Source: Catonia carolina (Eukaryota > Arthropoda > Insecta > Hemiptera > Achilidae). From it: a stretch of 64,000 bases of DNA. Position 1 is the first letter of the stretch; every line of letters begins with the position of its first letter. A program made the translations under genes and the position numbers. Below are positions 12,476-24,237 of this stretch, piece by piece. The notes under the pieces were generated by a model. That model made no database searches. It was not told the origin of the DNA and saw only the letters and a list, made by a program, of their open reading frames with translations. The stretch covers positions 374,671,220 through 374,735,219 of the forward strand of contig JAQMRL010000001.1 of NCBI GenBank assembly GCA_035578175.1, given 5' to 3'.

Positions 12476-13163
12476 AAAGCTGTTGAATAGATCACAGCAA
12501 GAAAAGTAGGTCTGCGAATTGCAACAAACGTTTTATCGTTATGCACGTGTGATCACCTTTGTAATAATAGTAGTTTAACAGAAATATCAAACAAAAACAT
12601 TTCCATAGAAAAACATACTCCAGAAGTAAATATTTTCCTAAAGAACAATATAAAACCAATAGAAATTGAACATTTTCATAGCAAAGTAAAAACAGAATTC
12701 TATTAGTTACTGTGTACATACAGTAACGACAATTTATAATAATTCAAAGAACCTGCGGATATGAATACGTGTACATAAACAATAATAAAAGGTCAATCGA
12801 TTACAAAGTCTGACCAAAAACAACAAATGCACATAAAAGTAGCGTTGTTAAAAATAGCGTTACATAAATAAGTGAATAATATATCTACCTCATAGACGCT
12901 TCTATGAAAGTATTATAATGGAAACCACCGAACTGGAAATATCGATCGACTGGTCAATAGGCCTAACCATAATTAATCATCAAAGATGTCTCAGTTGTCC
13001 ACACTTTCTCCGACATTAAAACTCCATAATACACTACTATAAAATAGGCTGGGTTCATCTTTATCACCACCGTACCTGCAACAAAAGAAAGGAAAACTGT
13101 TTAACGCGCTTTTATACATATAGTCAATAATTTAAACCAACACATAATAGCCAAAACAAAATA
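12476..13163. other. AT-rich stretch, nothing recognised
   Basis: No coding sequence or repeat was recognised. Confidence 0.5.
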
Positions 13164-14103
13164 AAAAATCTGGTGTAAAACACTCACACAACTTTCTCTT
13201 GCCAATGCAAATAATTAACAATAAACCTAACATTATTAATAAAACATTAAAAATAAACAAAAAACTAACATTAATAACTGTTCACCTAATTTTAATCATG
13301 AGTGAAAGATGCAAAATGAAAATCAACCTCAGTTTAGCTTAAAAATACGGAAAATCTCTTTTGCACGCTGAAACTAGGCTCTGTAGAGAAAAATGCTTTA
13401 AATAAAAGTTGTAGGCCTACATCTTTTAATTTCCTATAAATTTAATTATATACTTTTTTGTCGGAAAATGCATACTAAGGCCGAAATCTTAATAAAATCG
13501 ATTTTTCACACGTTTTCGTGAGAAAAAACCGAAAATTTCTAATTACCGCTAAACTAAGCGTTATACAAAAAAATGTTTGAAATAAAAGTTGTAGACCTTT
13601 AAATTCTCTACAACTTTTATTGTATAAACCTTTGCGCTAAAATGCATATTTAAGCCGCGATCTTGAAAAAACAATGTTTTAACGTAAAAACAGCCTCACC
13701 AAGAATTTCAGCAAACATGGCGCCTACCCTATCTTGTAGAGTATGAGAAATTTAGTAAATGAGGCGATTTTTAAAAAAATCGTAGGACCAGTTTTTGAGA
13801 AAATCGCAAAAAAGTGAAAAATTACACGAATAAACTACTACTTCCGGTTGACCGATTTTGATGAAAATGTTCGTGTCGGGCCCGTTAGTGGTATGTAACT
13901 TAAGTTTCAAGTTTCAAGATGTTCCGTTCTTGAGATATTTTGTTTACACATACACAGACCAATCGCTAAAAACATGTTTTTTTGGGTTCAGAGGGTCTGA
14001 AAACGTGTAGATCAAATGAAAACTCGATTTCGAAAAATCGACATGAAAACAAAACTTTCCTTCCAAACAAAACTTTATTCATATAGGCAAGACAAAGTAA
14101 AAA
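13164..14103 (+). mobile_element. HINE-like repeat family A, full-length copy
   Basis: It begins AAAAATCTGGTGTAAAACACTC and ends ATATAGGCAAGACAAAGTAAAAA. Near the two ends are the subterminal inverted repeats ACTTTCTCTTGCC and its complement, the right one here with a one-base change. Outside the left repeat is a small stem (GTGTG/CACAC in intact copies). There is no reading frame. The layout resembles non-autonomous Helentron elements (DINE-1/HINE), which carry subterminal inverted repeats plus a stem-loop at one end. Identifying the family this way is inference; that it is one repeat family is directly visible. Confidence 0.85.
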
Positions 14104-14307
14104 CAGAAGCCGAAATATTCTTTTACTAAACTATATCTACTATTACGAAAACTCGCGTTAAATAAATATCGCAGCAACATTCGGAGTTATAAAATAAGGT
14201 TCCCAGAATTCCCGACATTTTCAGTTTACTCTAACTATAATCACAACAGTAAAATGCATTATTTTTTAGTAATAGGAGCTCCGAGTCCTAGTAAGGATTT
14301 TCTCTAA

Positions 14308-14430
14308 CCCTTTCAGGGCCAAAACAATATTTAAAAGTTTGATTTAACTTGAATAAGGGTGTAAAAAAGGCCCAGCCGTTATTTCGAAAACTTGCAGGGA
14401 CATTGAAAGTGTTTTCAGACACTGAAAGGG
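14308..14430 (+). mobile_element. small MITE, possibly piggyBac-like, copy 1
   Basis: The 123-bp segment starts CCCTTTCAG and ends CTGAAAGGG, with TAA on the left and TTA on the right. That resembles a diverged TTAA target site. The internal text (CAATATTTAAAAGTTTGAT, GAATAAGGGTGTA, TTATTTCGAAAACTT) recurs inverted at 16100-16193, where an intact TTAA follows the terminus. It is non-coding. Confidence 0.6.
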
Positions 14431-14993
14431 TTATTTTAGAAATTATTTTTTATTCTTTTGAGTGATAATTCCTACATTGCCTGACATTGCCAACCAAAAT
14501 TTCAACGGTACAGAAAAATAAAAATTTCCTGTTAAAAATTAATTTTTATTACGTTCGTGAAAAAAGAAATCGTTCTAACAATAAAACTATTAAAAATAGT
14601 ATTTTTTTTTAGTTTATTTTAAGTCGCATCGGCAGCTTGGTCATAAGCAACTACTGTGGGTTTTGGCACCGCGGTGGTTTTAACGTGTTAAAATTGCCAG
14701 ACCCTAGCCGGGAATCGAACCCGGGACCTTTCTCTTTGCAGGCTAGCACGCTAGTCACTACACCACGGAAGCAGTTTAAAAATACATTATTCCATTAATT
14801 TTTGTTTAAAAGTTTTTTCGTAAAAGTTCGGTTATCCGGACGTTGGCAGGCACTTCATGCATAACTTACGGACGTCCGGTAAACCGGATGTTTCACTGCG
14901 TAAAATATATCGACGTCCTGTTTCCGGACGATGGTACTGAAAGGGTTATTTTAGAAATTATTTTTTATTCTTTTGAGTGATAATTCCTACATT
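14421..14993 (+). repeat. 58-bp perfect direct repeats 515 bp apart
   Basis: Positions 14421-14478 and 14936-14993 carry the same 58 bases, beginning ACTGAAAGGGTTATTTTAG. Both begin with the right terminus of the small MITE. The segment between them holds a tRNA-SINE and a cluster of CCGGA/TCCGG motifs (14830-14930), which may belong to a second, longer element with the same CTGAAAGGG terminus. Confidence 0.8.
14625..14775 (-). mobile_element. tRNA-derived SINE, family 1
   Basis: On the minus strand the head TTCCGTGGTGTAGTGACTAG and the B box GGTTCGATTCC are followed by a body ending GCGACTTAAAATAAACT. The same body is found at 23965, 38911 and 63049. It looks like a tRNA-SINE rather than a tRNA gene because the body extends well past the tRNA part. 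Confidence 0.7.
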
Positions 14994-15004
14994 CTACGAA
15001 AGCT

Positions 15005-15125
15005 TTGGCTTGTGCGTAGGTGATGATATGACGTGATATACTGATGAAAAAATTCCAGATCTGACCGGGAATCGAACCCAGGACACCAGCATAGAAGCTA
15101 GTTGACCTGACCATTACAACACGGA
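15005..15125 (-). mobile_element. tRNA-derived SINE fragment, probably family 1
   Basis: The minus strand has CCGTGTTGTAATGGTCAGG at the head and GGGTTCGATTCCCGG as B box. The body past the B box is diverged. Confidence 0.5.
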
Positions 15126-15130
15126 TTATT

Positions 15131-15989
15131 CGTTTCTAATTTTAACCAGACACTTTTGCTCTTAACAATTACCATATCGTCATATGCACATTTATATGAT
15201 TACGAAGACTTTAAAGACGGATCCCCAGCGAAGTTCATTCACGTCGCAGTCACTGGTCACCGCATCTAACTACTTAAATATTTCGGAGGCAAACAAAAAT
15301 TATTGGTAAACAGGTAATCAGTCAGCAAACCGAATAAATAATGACAACTCTTCACGAATACGTAAATTTTAGGACGAGTTACAATAAATAGACTACCGGA
15401 ACGAAATATACAATTCCGAGAACACGCCGAATAAAATAAAAATATTATAGTAGGCCTATATTTTTATTTTTACTTTTTTATGCTCAGCTCGTTTTTTTCA
15501 GCCGTGATACTACTAGTTATTCGCTATTCTACAAGATTTACTTTCCCGTGAAGTTTATACGTACATTTATACATCAAACCCTTTCCGGTTCTTCCTAGTT
15601 CGCTGCACTCTACTATTCTACTCGTAGGTTTCACTTAATAAATACCAAACCGATTTAAGCATGACGATATTTTAGGCAGAATAATACTTATTGTTTTCAG
15701 GGTACTTACCCTCTTTCTATACATTGAGTTTTGGAAATTCTAATGCTAACGTATTTTTAAGAATCACTTAAAGAACTTGTTTTTAGATGTAGATCTCCAT
15801 ATAAGTACATTCGTCACTCATGTTGTTAAACCGATTGCAATGTTAGAATGTTAAAATTGGTTTTGTTGTACCTCAGCGGAACATTTCAGGGCTGCGGTGT
15901 CCAGTTTCCGAATAGTCATCACGATTGACAACCTCCGGTCGGAGAGGGTACGTTAAGAAGAAGAATGTTAAAATGGAATTAGATACGAC
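15131..15989. other. stretch without recognised features
   Basis: No coding sequence or repeat was recognised. Confidence 0.45.
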
Positions 15990-16095
15990 ATCCGTATGAA
16001 GAATGGGAGATGAAAAAACGCTTCTTGAATGGAGACAGGCGATGCAGAGGAAGACATCCCACACATTGGACCGACAATTTTAAGAGAAACGCCTA
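15990..16095 (+). pseudogene. possible RT C-terminal fragment
   Basis: One frame reads MKKRFLNGDRRCRGRHPTHW and then TDNFKR. This resembles the arginine-rich GRPxxRW segment at the end of RTE-like polyproteins (compare RRRGRQCLRWDDES at 24.8 kb). The fragment is short and the assignment is weak. Confidence 0.3.
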
Positions 16096-16099
16096 AAAG

Positions 16100-16193
16100 T
16101 TTTCGAAATAAGGGCTGGCACTTTTTGTACACCCTTATTCAAATTAAATGTCTGTAGATCAAACTTTTAAATATTGTTTCAGCACTGAAAGGG
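16100..16193 (-). mobile_element. small MITE, possibly piggyBac-like, copy 2
   Basis: Inverted relative to the copy at 14308. Its intact end CACTGAAAGGG is followed by TTAA at 16194-16197. The other end is truncated against the RT fragment. The TTAA next to a CCC terminus is what suggests piggyBac. Confidence 0.55.
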
Positions 16194-16495
16194 TTAAAAC
16201 GCGTAAATCACTCATTTGTTATGTACGTACATATGTATCGACTCCCATCAATAGAAAGGACACCTCTTTACAACGGACATTTGGCATGGTCCCGCTGATG
16301 TTTGCTATTCAGACGTTTTACTGTACTAACATCCGAATTTGTTAACACAAACAACAATTGAAAATAAAAACAAGTCAATTCACTAGGAATATACATTTCA
16401 AAGTACACGAGATTAAATAAGTTAAATCGATGAGTAATTCAGTATTATCACTTATACAAATAATTTCCGTTATTATTGACGAGAAAATTCCTATA

Positions 16496-17440
16496 GGGTG
16501 ATTCAAAAAGAGCGCCGGTTTTGATTTATCAAATTAAGAGATTTATTTTATTGAAAAACTGAAAATAAATACATCAACAAGTTCATCTTACCTTCCGATT
16601 TCATGTATGAAAAATGATGTCATGCATGTGTCCTCCTCTACTGCGCTGGCACACATCAACTCTGTCCATGAAATTGGATATTACTGCACGACAAGTTTCG
16701 ACTTCCATTTGCCCGATAACCCGTCGAATTTCCTCCTTCAAGTCATTGATGTTTCGGGGTTTATTGGCATACACCAATGACTTCAGATGACCCGCCTCAT
16801 CACTGAAAATGATTTGGTTTGCGAAGGTGTCATCATCCTGCCGTTTTCTCAATACCCAGTCAACAAACTGTCGTCTCTTCTGGTGGTCTGCCACTTTCAA
16901 ATGTTGCGTCAACTGAATTTTATACGGGTGATATTGGAGATCGTACCGAAGAATTCTCCGTACAGAAGAACATCGTAAACCCAATTGTTGAGAACGGCGA
17001 CGTATTGATTTTGCTGGGCTAACAGCCACACTGTCACGAACCAACGCAACATTCTGCTCAGTTCGGCCAGAACGACGACGTCCAGAACTTTTAAGGTCGA
17101 CTGTTGAACCCGTCTCAAAAATTTTTTTCATGAGCCTGCGAACTGTTGATTCATTCGGTGCTTCATTACGTCCTAGAGTACCGCGAAGTCGCCTGACAGT
17201 AGCCGCATAACTCTCTCCACTCAGGTAAAATGTTTTGACGATTAACACTCGTTGTGCAATAGTAAACTTCTCCATGGTTAGACACAGACTGCAAGAGTAC
17301 TACACTGCGAACAAGAGAAACTACAACTGAATCGTCAATCGGAATGTTCTCCGAAATAGAAATGAGGTCTAACAATGTTGCCAACCGATAAACAAAAATT
17401 TACCAGCCGTTTAAAAACCGGCGCTCTTTTTGAATCACCC
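16496..17440 (-). mobile_element. internally deleted DDE transposon (Tc1/mariner-type) with 27-bp terminal inverted repeats
   Basis: Perfect 27-bp inverted repeats lie at 16496-16522 and 17414-17440; each begins GGGTGATTCAAAAAGAGCGC. They enclose one minus-strand transposase reading frame. No clear duplicated target site is visible (CTATA on the left, GTTAT on the right). At 945 bp the element is shorter than a complete transposon of this type, consistent with the deletion seen in the protein. Confidence 0.85.
16601..17275 (-). pseudogene. internally deleted transposase
   Basis: This 224-residue open frame starts MEKFTIAQRVLIVKTFY and is the only frame spanning the element. Residues 1-55 form the helix-turn-helix N-terminus that in insect transposons is annotated as DUF4817-like. 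Residues ~56-115 form a second helix-turn-helix region. The stretch IIFSDEAGH near residue 155 is where the first catalytic aspartates lie (family usual: SDEAHF). The sequence then jumps to a C-terminal segment containing VYANKPRNINDLKEEIRRVI. The segment that should carry the later catalytic acidic residues is missing, so the protein cannot catalyse transposition although the frame is open. It could still bind the inverted repeats, but that is speculation. Confidence 0.75.
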
Positions 17441-18279
17441 GTTATTTATATGTGTGTCTGAAAGATAACAGTCGGCCGTAAAGCGAACGCTTTCAAATTC
17501 CTTGTAACGACACCATAAGTTATTAGATAGTCAATATTAGTTTAATATATATAGCGTACGTAATAAAAGTTACAAGTTTGTTTAGTTGGAACACGATAGT
17601 CAAACATTCTAAGTACAACGTAACAATGCGCTTAAGTAAGTACATCCCCTTAAAATTGCTAAATCAAAAGATCAACTGTATTGAAACCATTTGTATGCAC
17701 CACACAAACAAATGCATACAGATACAAAGACGTATAAAAAGGAAATAAAAATGTATGTTATTTGGCTTTTATAATATTACTACAAAAAAAAGAAATTTTT
17801 ATATTTCCCTACCAAAGTCATGTGAATAAGCATTCTAGAAGGGGTTCCCAGTATAAACAAAAGAAACTACACAAGATAAATTGAAAATACCAACCAGATA
17901 AGCTCAAACATATGTCGTCGTATTTTTCCTTCGGTAGTAGAATAAATCGCTAACGGCAAAAATGTTATTTATATTCTACTTCTATTTTGTTTTGTAGAAA
18001 CATCAAAACGACATTCATTGGTCAAAACCAAAACAAATTCAAGACGGAACTATATAATTTTTCAATTGAAACGGATCTTATTCACCACCTTTCATGACAA
18101 ATCAGGAAAATTTAAGTTCTATCCAAAAAAATTGTTGTTTTAAATAATAAGATATTAATTAGCAATAATTCAATAATTTGGAGGTAGTGAAAATACCTTA
18201 ATGAAAATAAATAATAAAAATATTTTCAAGAGATGTGGCAAAAGAAAGAAAGAAAAGAAAAAGAAAGAAGTTTTTAAAA
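17441..18279. other. AT-rich stretch, nothing recognised
   Basis: No coding sequence or repeat was recognised. Confidence 0.5.
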
Positions 18280-18420
18280 ACTTCTATCTTTGATTTATGG
18301 CAAAAACCATTAGTGATTTCTGTATCTACTTTTCAAGAGGAATCGGATGACAATATTTTTCTTTCCTAATTCAGACTTTGGTTTTTTAATATCCGAAATT
18401 CTTAATAAGTAGATAGCAAA
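18280..18420 (+). repeat. repeat family E, partial copy
   Basis: The phrases TTATGGCAAAAACC, GATTTCTGTA and AAGAGGAATC appear in the same order as at 29385-29450, the start of the large family E copy. Confidence 0.55.
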
Positions 18421-20284
18421 GATAGAGACTTATGTCAAGCAGTAGATCCAAAGTGCTTGTTTATTATGAAGCCTTCTTGTCTTACTTTTTTCTTTATCCG
18501 GGGCGGCGAGAAAAACTCATGTTTACTCCCTTACGATGGAGGAAGTAGTGTTGGACTCAAAAAAAACAAAAAAAATTTAAAAAAATTTAATTTTTAATTA
18601 AACAAAAAAACTCGTTGTTTTTCGTTGGTTTTTTTCGTTGTTTTTGTTGCTTCTCGTTGTTTTTTTTATTTTTTAGAATTTTAAAAAATTAAAAAAATTT
18701 TTTTTTAAGGCGTCCTCGTCCAGCCCCAAGGAGGCCGCAACCGCCTTACCAACCAAAAACCCGCCGCCTGGCCACTTGATCCGACATCAGCAAACAACCT
18801 TCCACCTTCCTCGGAACTGTTTACATAGGCCTAATACTACAAGGGAAATATCGGGTTAAAATCATTTACATACTCTCAGCGGGGCGTGGAAGGGAACCGT
18901 AGCCTAATTCCCTCTCGCTGTCATCGGCCAACACTCACTCTCTCACTTTCATTCATCTCTTTCATCACCAGCTCAGGAAATTAGTCCTTAATAAATGAAA
19001 GGTAAATGGCAGTAGGAACACCACGATGGTTAACCAACGAAATATTAAGAATACTTATTCATTTTTGACAATGTGACCGAGAAGGGGTGTATAGGGTACT
19101 GGTGGAATGGGTAGGTAGGTAACTGATTGAATGAATACGGGGTTTACCGGCGCAAAGGCCTACTTTTATGGTTCTGTTTATTTTGTATATTCATATTCTA
19201 AAAATATTGATATTTTTATTTTTTCTTAATTGGTAATATCTCCGTTATTATGCATAAAAATAAAAACTACATGATTAAGCTTATTTGTTATTAAACGTTT
19301 AGTAATTTCGATTACAAAAATTTTTTTGATACATTAACTTTTAACGTAGATTTTCGTAGTTTCTTGTTTACCCTTCCCTCTGAACTCCCCCCATCCATCC
19401 CTTTGTGATATTAAAAAAAATTATAGCCAATTTCATTTCGATTATGTCCAAAACCTAAATACTAAAATTCATTGAGTTCAGCGGTTCTTGTGTGATGCCG
19501 TAACAACCAGATAAACAGACAAACAGAAAAATTCAGCTGAACTTATTTTCGGTGTTTACTTGATAGATCTGGTGTACGAAAAAAAATTTGGGTCATTTCG
19601 AAAAATTTTACAGAAAAAATGACAATTTATTTGTTTAGATGTGTATCATATCATTTATTTCATTTGTATTTCAGGCTTTTTAACTAGATTGCATAAAATT
19701 GTGAAAGTACTTCAATCTAAAACCAATACTTACGTACTTTTAGTAACCAATAAAGCAAAGTACTCGTATACAAATACTACACGCTATTTTACCAATTCAT
19801 TATCTCTAATAGTCACTCAATGGAGACTAATCAGCACGCGTTGTTGAACCAATTACGTTTCCCATCAATCCGCAGATGAAATTCAATTTTCTCGTCACAT
19901 TGAATTCTAAATACAGTATACAAATACCAACGAGACAGATTACATACAACGTAGACCTAATATATTTTCTAATAAATAGTAGACTAAAATATCACCCTAA
20001 ATCGTGTACCGAGTCGGCATGGATTTCCTGTCAGTTGGGATACGGCCAAGTTTTCAACCCTCTATATCTATTTCTATTATGGGCAACATCAACAAGTAGA
20101 GCAGTTCAAATTACAACAATGTTGTGCAAAATGTTTAACATTACGGTAATTGAAAGTCACCTTCATTATTATAATCAATAAACATGTATTGACTAATTAA
20201 TAATATTCAATTGTATCAATTAAAACAATAGGCTACCAACACGCTTATCCGATGAAATTGGGATGGAAAGTACCTCGAATATAA
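18421..20284. other. low-complexity and unassigned stretch
   Basis: 18555-18705 is a low-complexity block of long A and T runs with repeated CGTTGTTTTT. A short GC-richer patch follows at 18708-18800. After that there is AT-rich sequence in which nothing was recognised. Confidence 0.5.
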
Positions 20285-20775
20285 AATAAATCTGTGTGAA
20301 ACACTCACACGACTTTCTCTTGTTAATGGAAATAATGACCAATATAACCTAACATTAGTAATAATACATTAGAAAAAACAAAAAAACCTTAAAAAACATA
20401 ATCTTATTTTAATCATAAGTGAAAGGCGCAAAATGAAAATCAACCTGAGTTTAGCTTGAAAATACGGAAAATCACTCTTTCACGCTAAGGTGGGCTCTGT
20501 ACAGAAAAATGCTCTAATTAAAGGTTCTAGAAATTTTAATTTCCTATAAATTTTATTATATACACTTATGTCGTAAAAAGCATACTAAGGCTGAAATATT
20601 TAAAAAAAAACGATTTTTGTTTACACGTTTTCGCGAGACGAAAATAGAAAATCGCTAATTACCGCTAAACTGAGCGTTATACAAAAACTGTTAGAAATAG
20701 AAGTCGTAGGATTTTAAATTCTCTACAACTTTTATTATATAGGGCTATATTTTTGCGCTAAAATGCATATTAAAC
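20285..20775 (+). repeat. HINE-like repeat family A, 3'-truncated copy
   Basis: It has the family A start (TCTGTGTGAAACACTCACAC, then ACTTTCTCTTG) and continues to the GCGCTAAAATGCATATTAAA landmark. It then departs abruptly into unrelated sequence at about 20776. Confidence 0.8.
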
Positions 20776-21239
20776 CTTTTTATGCTGAATAAAACGATAG
20801 TTTGCCCGTCCCGAACGATCGACCGGTTACCGAGATAGCAAGGGTTCAGAATACTGTTAATAAATCAAAATTTAAACAACGTACGAATTTGAAATTTTGT
20901 ACACGCTGTAAGAATATAATTGTCTAATGTTGTGTTAAAATTTCAAACTTTTCGGTCAAATGGTTATCGAGTTACACTCCTCTAAAATGCATGAAGTTTG
21001 TTAAAGTAGCAAAAAAACCGGGTCTTTTTGTCTTCCAACCTCGTATGGGAATTTTTAAACAACATTAAAAATATAGGACCATTATGGGTCAACGCAGAAT
21101 AAAATTAGCTAAATTTTGATGTAAAATATGTTGAAATCGGACTCATAGTTTTGGAGAAGCAAGGGTTCAAAACTCGGGTGTCTATGATTATGAAACCGAT
21201 AGTAGATACTAATATGCTGCTAGTAATAGAACCTTCATC
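20776..21239. other. unassigned sequence abutting a truncated repeat
   Basis: No match elsewhere in the window. The phrase AGCAAGGGTTCA occurs twice (near 20838 and 21162), suggesting an internally repetitive element of unknown type. Confidence 0.4.
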
Positions 21240-21298
21240 CATGGCGTTCTCTAATTACTAGTATTACTCTAATTAATTAGTAATTAGAGAACGCCATG
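21240..21298. repeat. perfect 21-bp inverted repeat (hairpin)
   Basis: The arms 21240-21260 and 21278-21298 are exact complements starting CATGGCGTTCTC, with a 17-base AT-rich loop. The hairpin directly abuts a SINE fragment. Confidence 0.9.
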
Positions 21299-21305
21299 TT
21301 TAATC

Positions 21306-21380
21306 TCAAAAAAATCAGCTGTAAAACAGCTGACTCGCAGCAACGACTTTACCTCTAGACCAACCCGGTGGGTTTCGTGT
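21306..21380 (-). mobile_element. tRNA-SINE family 3 head fragment
   Basis: Inverted copy of the head seen at 1260-1340, including the CAGCTG...CAGCTG motif and ACCCGGTGGGTT. Confidence 0.6.
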
Positions 21381-22972
21381 TAATGTAACTGTAAAATTGT
21401 TAGCAATAAATTAGTATTATTTTGTGAATAATTTTGCAGGGGTCAGCTAGTTTGAACTTAAGTTTATTAAATAGTTCCGGTAATAGTACGTTTTAATTAC
21501 AAACAATTTATTTTTTGACAGTACGAGATGATATATTACGTATGTGCTCGGTAATATATTGTAATAATATAAACGTAAAAAGGATAAATACAACAGCAAA
21601 TTATCTGTCATTTATGCAGCCAAAGAATTATTGTTACAAGACTACACGCACAGTTTGTTTACACACATTGTATTCGGGGTAACCCCTAATTACAAATACA
21701 TTGCTGAATCATCGCCGTTAAGTAAGAGTGTGTGAACATACAAATGTATGTGTGTACTGTGTGCACTCGACTGCTTCAAGTCATCCGACCAAACAGACTA
21801 AACGAACCCAGCTAGCACAAGCTGTAGGCTGAACTAAATCCACTGCCTCCTATCCCACCCTAAAACCATCGTATCAGCACCAATAACAACAGTGGTGGTA
21901 GTCATTACTACAGGACAACATACGGATAAACTAAACGGTATTGCGAGAGAGGAGAACCCACTGAAATTGTGGAATGCCACTGCAGCGGTTAACAACGACC
22001 AATAGCACAGTCAGTAACTGTTGTACGAAATGACCGACCATACATTACTCACGGCTCATCTGTACCTTCTCATGACAGTAAACGCTAGAAAGAATGCGAA
22101 TGAGAGAAAATAAAAAGGGGGAAAATAAAATATTAGTTGTAACCAGAACCAAAATAAAAATATGAATGACCGTTAAACATTGCTTTTTTTTTGTTTCTGT
22201 ACATTTCTCACACAATATAATTCACAAAAAGGCTCCGCGTTGGTTAATTCTTCAAAACAACCCCATTGTAAAAGACAAACACTCAAAAAAAATCATGTTT
22301 ACCCATTTATTTGTACAAATACAACACAATAATATCCTTTTTGAAATAACTCCGACGATTCCAGTACGCCACTTTCAATATTTTTTAAAATATTCCGGAT
22401 TACAGAATGGCCTTTAAATTTCAATTCCATTACATTTATTTATTATCCATCATTTTGTACTTTTCACAGATATATTTCATTAACAAATTTCTTATTAATG
22501 TTTTATTTTTTTGAAATGACTAGTTTTAGCGCGCCTGGACTGTGTTTTTTGCACGTGAAAAATCGTTGGTTTGCTGTCACAACACGGTCAGCTATCTTAG
22601 TTTAAACTGCCCGTAAATGTAGTTTCAATTTAAAGAAGTAGTTACTTCTGTCGGTCAGTCCCGCGACTGCTAGTTTTTTTTTTTTTTTTTTTTTAATTTA
22701 AACCACAAGAAAATCTTTTCAATACTTTTTAAATTAATAAAAAAATGTAAAAAGTAAGAAATATAAAATTTTGGTAAACCAGTTGGTAGCAAGCTCTATT
22801 TTTAGCTGAAGATCACGGGTTTTCATCCTAGTTACACCAAAAATCGATGCCAAATTTAAGTCATACATTATGTTCTCACAATATTTCAAACCAACCGCAG
22901 TCACAAATAATCTTACCAGCAGCCTCGACAAAAAAAAACAAAGAAATGTGTAAGAAATGTATTTATTACAAA
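21381..22972. other. unassigned stretch
   Basis: No coding sequence was recognised. A run of 20 or more T at about 22674-22694 may be the tail of an unidentified inverted retroposon. Confidence 0.45.
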
Positions 22973-23782
22973 AAAAATCTGGTGTGAAACACTCACACAA
23001 CTTTCTCTTGCCTATGCAAATAATAAGCAATAATCCTAACATTAGTAATAAAACATAAGAAATAAACAAAAAACTAACCTCAATAAACATAACCTAATTT
23101 TAATCATGAGTGAAAGACGCAAAATGAAAATCAACCTCAGTTTGGCTTAGAAATACGGAAAATCACTCTTTTTCTCTAAACTAGGCTCTGTAGCGAAAAA
23201 TGCTTTAAATAAAAGTTGTAGATCTTTTAATTACCTATAAATTTAATTATATACATTTTTGTCGTAAAATGCATACTAAGGCCGAAATCTTAAAAAAATC
23301 AATTTTTCACACATTTTCGTGAGAAAAAAACAGAAAATCGCAAATTACCGCTAAACTAAGCGTTGTACAAAACAATGTTTGAAATAAAAGTTGTAGGATT
23401 TTAAATTTTCTACAATTTTTATTATATAAAGTTTTGCGGTAAAATGCATATTAAAGCCGTAATCTTAAAAAAACAACGTTTTTACGAGAAAACACCCTCA
23501 CCAAGAATTTCAGCACACATGACGCCTACCCTATCTTGTAGAGAATAAAAAATTTAGTAAACCAGGCGATTTTTAAAAAAATCGTAGGACCAGTTTTTGA
23601 GAAAATCGCAAAAAAGTGAAAAATTATACGAGTAAACTACTACTTCCGGTTGACCGATTTTGATGAAAATGTTCGTGTCGGGTCCGGTAAGGGTATGTAA
23701 CTTAAGTTTCAAGTTTCAAGTTCGAACGATGTTCCGTTCTTGAGATATTTTGTACACACACACACACACACACACACACACC

Positions 23783-23817
<35 letters not shown>

Positions 23818-23953
23818 CAATCGCTAAAAACATGTTTTTTGGGTTCAGGGGGTCTGAAAACATATAGATCCGGTGAAAACTCGATTTCGAAAAATCGACA
23901 TGAAAACAATACTTTCCTTCCTATATATTCATATAGGCAAGAGAAAGTAAAAA
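22973..23953 (+). mobile_element. HINE-like repeat family A, full-length copy with long CA microsatellite
   Basis: It runs from AAAAAATCTGGTGTGAAACAC to the end motif ATATAGGCAAGAGAAAGTAAAAA. Both subterminal inverted repeats (ACTTTCTCTTGCC and its exact complement) are intact. A (CA)n tract at 23755-23814, broken once by CCGACA, occupies the same site as the microsatellite in the other copies. The right subterminal repeat is preceded by a small stem, CCTATAT-ATTC-ATATAGG. Confidence 0.9.
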
Positions 23954-23964
23954 TAATAAATATT

Positions 23965-24115
23965 GTTTTTTTGTTAGTTTATTTAAAGTCGGCTCAACAG
24001 TTCTGTTATTGGCGACTACGGTGGGTTACGTAACAGTGGGTTTTAACTTGTGAACATTTACAGACCCTACCCGGGAATCGAAGCCGGGACTTCCGCGTTG
24101 TAGGCTAGTGTGCCA
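23965..24115 (-). mobile_element. tRNA-derived SINE, family 1
   Basis: The minus strand has a tRNA-like head, a diverged B box GGCTTCGATTCC, and a body ending CGACTTTAAATAAACTAACA. It sits just after the end of the HINE-like copy. Confidence 0.6.
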
Positions 24116-24237
24116 CTATTGTAAATAAAAATAACAAACCACACAAATTCTATATGAAAAAGTCCCTACATCTTACAATTTCATCAAAAATTCAACTTAC
24201 GGATACCAAAATTTTAGAAACATACTAATAGTTAAAT

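Noticed and set aside
23709..24033. Cys-Val and His-Thr repeat proteins on both strands
   Set aside because: These are translations of the CA microsatellite inside a HINE-like copy; the same occurs at 26617-26883.
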